From: Spirochaetaceae bacterium
GTDB taxonomy: Bacteria > Spirochaetota > Spirochaetia > B11-G9
Reading direction: 5' to 3'
DNA length: 20,008 nt
Assembly: GCA_030600745.1 (NCBI GenBank)
Contig: JAUVLL010000012.1
Coordinates: forward strand, 1-20,008
A model generated the notes under the pieces. That model was given only the letters and a program-made list of their open reading frames with translations. It had not been told where the DNA came from and ran no database searches. Each line of letters opens with the position of its first letter. Position 1 is the first letter of the stretch. A program made the translations under genes and the position numbers. This document shows, piece after piece, positions 15,275-20,008 of this stretch.

Positions 15275-17559
15275 ACATTACTCCTTCCCTGGTTTCTCCT
15301 ATGAGCTGCAATTACCAGTTGTCCCAGAGCAAGCCCACCGTCATTGGAGGGGACTTTACTGTGGGTAAATGCTTCAAATCCCATTTTTTTCAGTCTTGTT
15401 TCTGTCTTTTTTAGAAGGTATCCGTTCATAAAAACACCCCCGGAAAGTGCAGCTTTATTTATCCCTGTCTCTTCTCTTAACAAATCTGCAGATGAGCAGA
15501 TAATTTCAACAATTGTGTTATGAAATTTAGTTGAAATAACAGCAGCAGCAGTACCCCCTATAATGTCCTTTATTATTGCTCGGAATGAAGAATCCAGGCT
15601 GATTTCTTTTTCAATTTGAAAAGGGTAGTGTTCGTTAGTTTCCGGGACATCATCTATAACTGCTTCAAGTCGCATGGGTGCTTCCGCATCGAAGCTGCTG
15701 TAGAGGCAAAGTCCAAGCATTGCTGATACAGCATCAAAGAGTCTCCCGACACTGGATGTTAAAGGGGAGTTGATTTTTTTGTCTATTATATCCAGAAGTA
15801 TTTCTATGTCAGTACCTGGAATCTCCCTTAGAAATGGCAGATTCATTTCCAAAAACTCCCGGCCTGTAGCAGAGTAAAGAGCTGAAACAGCCATTCTCCA
15901 TGGTTCAGCTGCTGCTTTGTCTCCACCAGGAAGGGGAATGTATTTAAAGTGGAAGTGTCTTTTATAATTAACAAAGTTGCAGGTAAAGATTTCTCCTCCC
16001 CATATATGACCGTCATCTCCAAGGCCTGTTCCGTCAAAACTAAACCCGATGACATCGTTACTAACACCATTTTCCGCCATGCAGGAGGCTATATGAGCAT
16101 GATGATGCTGGATGGCAATCTTTGGTACTGAATAATTATCAAAATAGCTTGTACTTATATAATCCGGGTGAAGATCATGAGCTATGAGTGAAGGGGTAAA
16201 CCTGTAGAGATTATAATATCTGTCTAAGGATTCCCTGTAAAATTCAAGGGTTTCAAAATTCTTTAAATCACCGATATGCTGACTTAAAACAGCTTTGTTT
16301 TCTTTCCCGATACAGAAGCAGGTTTTCAGTTCACTACCGGTTGCAAGTATTCCCTCAACATTTGTGCCGGTTGTAATGGATTCAGGAGCATAACCTCTGG
16401 ATCGTCTGAGTATTCTTTCTTTTCCGTTTATTGTTCGTACAACGGAGTCATCAGTCCTGTTTTGAATATCTCTGTTATATGTCAGTACAGCATCACAGAA
16501 TCCTGAAAATCTGTTAAGTGCAGAGTCATTATCTATCTCAATTGGTTCACTGGAAATATTCCCGCTGGTAAGAACCATTGCAGAGATATCAGGATTTTCC
16601 ATCAGCATATAATGAAAAGGTGTATACGGCAGAAAGCAGCCAATTGTATTTAAGCTGCTGGTAATACCAGATGAGATAGTAGAACCCGGTCTAATTTTTA
16701 AAATAACTATAGGTGCCCGAACTGATTTTAATGATTCCTCTTCGGTTTTAGATACTTCAGCATACTTATATATTTCTTTTACAGAAGAGAACATAACAGC
16801 AAAGGGCTTTTTATCCCTGTTTTTAACAGCCCTGAGTTTTGCAACAGCCTTGCTGTTGAAAGGGTCACAGGCCAGATGAAATCCACCAATTCCCTTTATT
16901 GCAACTATACCTCCGGAAAGTATAATTTTTGTACATTCAGTCAAAATGGATTTAATGTCTGTTAGTTTTTCTTTAGGAGTTGTCATTGTATATACAGGTC
17001 CGCAATGACTGCAGCTGTTAGGCTGCGCATGGAATCGCCTGTTCATCGGAGATTTATACTCTTCCAGGCATTCCGGGCACATATTAAAATCTTTCATTGT
17101 AGTTTTGGGCCTGTCATATGGAAGATCTTTAATTATTGAAAATCTTGGTCCACAGTTAGTACAGTTTGTAAAAGAATATGAATTACGTCTGCTCATTGCC
17201 TTAATATCTTTCAGGCAATCATCACAAACAGCCAGATCGGGACTTATTTCTGTAACAGCATTTGAAGAATCAATGCTCTTGATAATTGAGAAATTTTTGT
17301 AAGCTTCAAATTTTGAATCGCTGGTAATAAGATAGTCTATTACAGATATTGCAGGAGCTTTGGCAGTAATATTTTTAACAAAGGAATCAACATTTTTTTT
17401 CATTCCCTCCACGTGTATTTTAACATGGCTTGTCTGATTATTCACCCAACCATGAAGATTATGGTCAGAAGCAAGTCTGTAGATAAATGGCCTGAAGCCG
17501 ACACCCTGTATGCGGCCCTGGATTTTAATATCTAAAGTTTTTGTTTCTGCTGTAATCAT
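15265..17559 (-). CDS. hypF: Carbamoyltransferase HypF (cyanide ligand precursor synthesis)
   Basis: HypF makes carbamoyl-adenylate from carbamoyl phosphate and ATP and transfers the carbamoyl group to HypE. The 764-residue length is standard. Domains in order: acylphosphatase (about 8-95, Q-G-V-G-F-R-P-F with Arg23, and Asn41), two zinc fingers (C112/C115/C133/C136 and C161/C164/C183/C186), a YrdC-like domain (about 205-390, including K-N-R-D-K-K-P-F-A-V-M) and a Kae1-like transferase domain (about 400-760) with H-H-H-A-H, F-D-G-T-G-L-G-D-D-G and N-D-G-G-L-A-L-G-Q. It is the first gene of the minus-strand operon. The ATG at 17559 has only a weak ribosome site (GAGTGA). The operon promoter should lie in the divergent intergenic region just upstream. 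Confidence 0.96.
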   Translation of the reverse strand: MITAETKTLDIKIQGRIQGVGFRPFIYRLASDHNLHGWVNNQTSHVKIHVEGMKKNVDSFVKNITAKAPAISVIDYLITSDSKFEAYKNFSIIKSIDSSNAVTEISPDLAVCDDCLKDIKAMSRRNSYSFTNCTNCGPRFSIIKDLPYDRPKTTMKDFNMCPECLEEYKSPMNRRFHAQPNSCSHCGPVYTMTTPKEKLTDIKSILTECTKIILSGGIVAIKGIGGFHLACDPFNSKAVAKLRAVKNRDKKPFAVMFSSVKEIYKYAEVSKTEEESLKSVRAPIVILKIRPGSTISSGITSSLNTIGCFLPYTPFHYMLMENPDISAMVLTSGNISSEPIEIDNDSALNRFSGFCDAVLTYNRDIQNRTDDSVVRTINGKERILRRSRGYAPESITTGTNVEGILATGSELKTCFCIGKENKAVLSQHIGDLKNFETLEFYRESLDRYYNLYRFTPSLIAHDLHPDYISTSYFDNYSVPKIAIQHHHAHIASCMAENGVSNDVIGFSFDGTGLGDDGHIWGGEIFTCNFVNYKRHFHFKYIPLPGGDKAAAEPWRMAVSALYSATGREFLEMNLPFLREIPGTDIEILLDIIDKKINSPLTSSVGRLFDAVSAMLGLCLYSSFDAEAPMRLEAVIDDVPETNEHYPFQIEKEISLDSSFRAIIKDIIGGTAAAVISTKFHNTIVEIICSSADLLREETGINKAALSGGVFMNGYLLKKTETRLKKMGFEAFTHSKVPSNDGGLALGQLVIAAHRRNQGRSNVCV

Positions 17560-17587
17560 AGGTCACTCTATAAAAAAGATTTTGCAG

Positions 17588-17604
17588 ATACGTTGTAATC
17601 GTAT
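17588..17604. repeat. Inverted repeat ATACG-N7-CGTAT upstream of hypF
   Basis: Five-base arms separated by seven bases form a 17-bp dyad 29-45 bases upstream of the hypF start, directly followed by the tandem GTATTAA repeat. The size and symmetry suit a dimeric repressor site in the promoter or leader of the hyp-hyd operon, but arms this short also occur by chance. Confidence 0.35.
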
Positions 17605-17632
17605 TAAAGTATTAACCCTCTACTATTAAATA

Positions 17633-17658
17633 TTGCACTATTTTTAGGAAAAATGCAA
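17633..17658. repeat. Inverted repeat TTGCA/TTTTT ... AAAAA/TGCAA upstream of hypF
   Basis: Outer arms TTGCA (17633-17637) and TGCAA (17654-17658) and inner arms TTTTT (17641-17645) and AAAAA (17649-17653) pair around an AGG loop, with a 3-nt CTA bulge on one side. This is 10 paired bases in 26 nt. It lies 74-99 bases before hypF and could be an operator or a leader hairpin. No T-tract follows on either strand. Confidence 0.4.
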
Positions 17659-17898
17659 CAGAAATTAGATAAATATACTACTATTTTTGTACACTAATAG
17701 GGAAAACGATGAAAAATATAAGGGAAATATATAAATAATAAAAATATATTATTTACATATAATAGGTAAAAATGTTACAATAATTTAAATAATAACAGGA
17801 TCAAGTACAATAAAATAACTTCAGTGTTATATTAGATTTGCTTTTCTCCAACCAGGGTCTCTGTATTTATTTAGTAATAGTAGCTAAGGAGAATAAAG

Positions 17899-18426
17899 AT
17901 GAGCAGCATTGCAACAGATCTTAAGAAAGAGGTTTTACATCCGGCACCAACGGTAGAGTCAATTCTTCCAATAATTGACGATATCATTCAGAGTTATTCG
18001 CAAGAAGAAGGAGCACTGATTCCTGTACTTCAGTCTGTACAGAATCTTCTCGGGTACCTTCCGGAAGAAGCACTTAAACAGATTAGTGTAAAAATGAATA
18101 TTCCCTTCAGTGAAGTAACAGGTGTCGTAACATTTTATTCCTATTTTTCTACTGTACCCAGGGGAGAATATATTGTTCGTGTATGTCTCGGAACTGCCTG
18201 CTATGTTCGCGGCGGAAAAGAAGTTCTGGAAGCATTTCGGAATTATTTAGGAATAAATGTGGGAGAAACTACAGAGGATAAACTCTATTCTCTGGAAGTC
18301 GGACGCTGCTTTGGTGCATGCGGGCTGGCTCCTGTTGTCATGATCAATGATGATGTACATCAGAGGGTAAAACCTTCAAAAATCAAGGAGCTTCTTAAAT
18401 CATACCAGGGAGAAAATGATGAGTGA
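17899..18426 (+). CDS. NuoE-type [2Fe-2S] subunit (HydC/HndA-like)
   Basis: The 175-residue protein is a thioredoxin-like [2Fe-2S] ferredoxin of the complex I 24-kDa (NuoE) family. The N-terminal helical part includes L-G-Y-L-P-E-E-A and V-T-G-V-V-T-F-Y-S-Y-F, the family's conserved segment. The cluster ligands are C96-L-G-T-A-C101 and C137-F-G-A-C141. In trimeric hydrogenases and NAD-dependent formate dehydrogenases this subunit pairs with a NuoF-type protein, which is encoded next. The start ATG has AAGGAG nine bases... upstream at 17885-17890, and the end lies within 6-8 nt of the next start, so the two are translationally coupled. It is the first gene of a + strand operon divergent from the [NiFe] operon. 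Confidence 0.93.
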   Translation: MSSIATDLKKEVLHPAPTVESILPIIDDIIQSYSQEEGALIPVLQSVQNLLGYLPEEALKQISVKMNIPFSEVTGVVTFYSYFSTVPRGEYIVRVCLGTACYVRGGKEVLEAFRNYLGINVGETTEDKLYSLEVGRCFGACGLAPVVMINDDVHQRVKPSKIKELLKSYQGENDE

Positions 18427-20008
18427 CACAAAAAAGCTGACAACTATAAAAGCACTTTCAATATTAAAAGAAAGTGCAAAGAAGCAAATGGATACTGAAA
18501 AACAGGAAATTCTAATTTGCTGTGGTGCCGGGTGTATTGCCTCCGGTTCACTGGAATTGAAAAAATCTTTGGAAGATGAAATTGCTGCAGCAAATCTTGA
18601 CATTGAAGTAAAAGAAACCGGATGTATGGGACCATGTTCACAAGGCCCGGTAATAATGATACAACCCGATGGAATAATCTATGAAAGTCTCAGTATTGAT
18701 AATGCTCCAAGAATTATCAAAGAGCATATTATTGGTGGCAAAGTAATTGAAGATTTTGCATTCCGGAGTAGAGACACTGGGGGAACAGAGGCTAAAATAG
18801 AGAATATAGATTTTTTTAAACTGCAGAAAAAGATAGTCCTGCGAAATTGTGGAAAAATTAATCCTCTAAAAATAGAAGAATATATTGCAGAGAATGGATA
18901 TGAAGCACTGGCAGAAATTATAGGCAAAATGTCCGGTGAAGATGTAATTGATGAAGTAAAAAAATCGGGGCTAAGAGGCCGTGGGGGTGCAGGCTTTCCA
19001 ACATGGATGAAATGGAATTTTACAAGAGAATCCGGGAATGACCGGAAATATGTTTTATGTAACGCTGATGAAGGTGACCCGGGAGCATTTATGGATAGAA
19101 GTGTTCTTGAAGGAGACCCTCACAGTATTATAGAAGGAATGGCTATTGCTGCATATGCAGTTGGTGCAGATAAAGGATATGTTTATGTAAGAGCGGAATA
19201 TCCTCTTGCAATATCCCGTCTGGCAGCAGCACTGGATCAGGCAAGGGTGTATGGTCTGTTAGGGGAGAAAATTCTTGGATCTGATTTTTCATTTGATCTT
19301 GATATAAAAATGGGTTCCGGAGCGTTTGTATGCGGCGAGGAAACGGCTCTTATTCATTCAATAGAAGGGAAAAGAGGGGAACCAACACCAAGGCCTCCTT
19401 TTCCTGCCCATAGTGGATTATGGGGAAAACCAACACTTCTTAATAATGTAGAAACATATGCAAATATTCCTGCTATTTTTATTAATGGAGCAAGATGGTA
19501 TGCAACTGTTGGAAGCGAAGCTAGTAAAGGAACAAAGGTATTTGCACTTGCCGGTGCAATAGAAAAATCCGGTCTTGTGGAAGTACCAATTGGTACACCA
19601 TTAAGTAAAGTGATTTTTGATATTGGCGGTGGAATTAAAGATGGTAAAAACTATAAGGCAGCACAAATAGGAGGACCTTCCGGTGGATGTATTCCTAAGG
19701 AGTATCTAAATGTGCCTTTGGATTATGATTCATTAAACGAACTTGGTGCCATTATGGGATCAGGTGGTCTTATTGTTATGGATGACAGTACATGTATGGT
19801 CGATGTTGCAAGGTATTTTCTTGAGTTTGTTCAGGAAGAATCATGCGGTAAATGTGTACCCTGCAGGGTAGGTACAAAACGTATGCTTGAAATAATAGAT
19901 CGTATTACCAATGGTGAAGGAGAGGAAGGGGACATAGAGAAACTGATAGAACTGGGTGAAGAGATCAAAATAACCTCTCTTTGCGGTTTAGGGCAGACAG
20001 CGCCTAAC
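18419..20008 (+). CDS. NuoF-type NADH/FMN/Fe-S subunit with N-terminal [2Fe-2S] domain (HydB/HndC-like), 3' end outside window
   Basis: The frame stays open to the right edge, giving 530 codons. Domains in order: a thioredoxin-like [2Fe-2S] domain (about 30-115; C34-x4-C39 and C69-x3-C73), then the NuoF core with R-G-R-G-G-A-G-F-P-T (NADH/FMN site), C-N-A-D-E-G-D-P-G-A-F, a V-C-G-E-E-T-A-L-I segment and an SLBB-like part. The N3-type [4Fe-4S] site follows (C476-x2-C479-x2-C482 and C522). Family members of this architecture usually end in a two-[4Fe-4S] ferredoxin domain, which would lie beyond the edge. Role: the NAD(H)-reactive flavin subunit of a HydABC/Hnd hydrogenase or a formate dehydrogenase. 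Tandem ATGs exist at 18416 and 18419; the second is 6 nt from GGGAG and preferred. It overlaps the NuoE-type gene by 8 nt. Confidence 0.93.
   Translation, partial: MSDTKKLTTIKALSILKESAKKQMDTEKQEILICCGAGCIASGSLELKKSLEDEIAAANLDIEVKETGCMGPCSQGPVIMIQPDGIIYESLSIDNAPRIIKEHIIGGKVIEDFAFRSRDTGGTEAKIENIDFFKLQKKIVLRNCGKINPLKIEEYIAENGYEALAEIIGKMSGEDVIDEVKKSGLRGRGGAGFPTWMKWNFTRESGNDRKYVLCNADEGDPGAFMDRSVLEGDPHSIIEGMAIAAYAVGADKGYVYVRAEYPLAISRLAAALDQARVYGLLGEKILGSDFSFDLDIKMGSGAFVCGEETALIHSIEGKRGEPTPRPPFPAHSGLWGKPTLLNNVETYANIPAIFINGARWYATVGSEASKGTKVFALAGAIEKSGLVEVPIGTPLSKVIFDIGGGIKDGKNYKAAQIGGPSGGCIPKEYLNVPLDYDSLNELGAIMGSGGLIVMDDSTCMVDVARYFLEFVQEESCGKCVPCRVGTKRMLEIIDRITNGEGEEGDIEKLIELGEEIKITSLCGLGQTAPN

Larger units (their letters stand above)
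17560..17898. promoter_or_regulatory. AT-rich divergent intergenic region between hypF and the NuoE-type gene
   Basis: This 339-bp stretch separates the two divergent hydrogenase-related operons and must hold both promoters and any shared control. I see no ORF of note and no convincing TTGACA/TATAAT pair on either strand; the A+T content makes box-calling unreliable. It contains several small repeats, of which two inverted repeats are listed separately. Also present are a tandem GTATTAA (17601-17607, 17609-17615), a CTACTATT pair (17620-17627, 17678-17685), an ACTATTTTT pair (17637-17645, 17680-17688) and loosely paired TGTTA/TAACA arms (17773-17777, 17793-17797). No clear Rex, FNR or sigma-54 site was found. 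AAGGAG at 17885-17890 is the ribosome site of the + strand gene. Confidence 0.6.

Noticed and set aside
17773..17797. TGTTA ... TAACA as a Rex or FNR operator
   Set aside because: The arms are only five bases with a 15-base spacer and do not match the 18-20 bp Rex palindrome or TTGAT-N4-ATCAA. In AT-rich sequence this is likely chance.
17828..17833. TATATT as a -10 box for the NuoE-type gene
   Set aside because: No acceptable -35 hexamer lies 16-18 bases upstream, and such hexamers are common in this A+T-rich stretch.

Overview
The window comes from an AT-rich bacterial chromosome, probably a free-living anaerobic or fermentative member of the Spirochaetota. The taxonomic call is inference. 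It rests on AT-rich coding, the gene order CheW / DegT-like protein / NAD kinase / RecN followed by unrecognised secreted proteins (which I recall, without being able to check, as similar to a treponemal neighbourhood), and a fermentative hydrogenase gene set. I saw no tRNA, rRNA, CRISPR array, insertion sequence or phage gene.

Region 1 (1-7523, all + strand) is one tightly packed unit. It holds the 3' end of a cheW gene, a DegT/DnrJ-type PLP-aminotransferase homologue whose Schiff-base lysine position is Asp, nadK, recN (overlapping nadK by 8 nt), an unrecognised helical protein, a secreted beta-propeller-like protein, a secreted LytM/M23-fold protein that has lost most of its catalytic residues, and a SAM methyltransferase with an N-terminal zinc-ribbon-like segment. 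Three of these genes start with GTG or TTG, and their Shine-Dalgarno sites decide the starts. Between recN and the next gene lie a perfect 9-bp inverted repeat and an imperfect 26-nt direct repeat.

Region 2 (7536-17559, all - strand) is a complete, self-sufficient [NiFe]-hydrogenase operon of about 10 kb that converges on region 1 with only 12 nt between the stop codons. In transcription order it is hypF, hypC, hypD, hypE, hypA, hypB, a fused beta-gamma diaphorase subunit, the delta (small) subunit, the alpha (large, NiFe) subunit and the M52 maturation protease. Nearly all neighbours overlap or abut. The structural genes are of the group 3b (cytoplasmic NAD(P)-linked, 'sulfhydrogenase') type. 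Two points stand out. The beta (HydB-like) and gamma (HydG-like) subunits form one 626-residue polypeptide. The conserved N-terminus of HypD can be read only if translation starts at an ATT codon.

Region 3 (17560-20008) begins with a 339-bp AT-rich divergent intergenic region carrying several small repeats. It continues on the + strand with a NuoE-type [2Fe-2S] subunit and a NuoF-type subunit with an N-terminal thioredoxin-like [2Fe-2S] domain; the latter runs off the window. This pair is typical of trimeric HydABC/Hnd (electron-bifurcating or NADP-reducing) hydrogenases and of some NAD-dependent formate dehydrogenases. The catalytic partner should lie just beyond the right edge.

Together, the right two thirds of the window looks like a hydrogen-metabolism island: one NAD(P)-linked [NiFe] enzyme with all its maturation factors, back to back with the electron-input module of a second enzyme that reacts with NAD(H).
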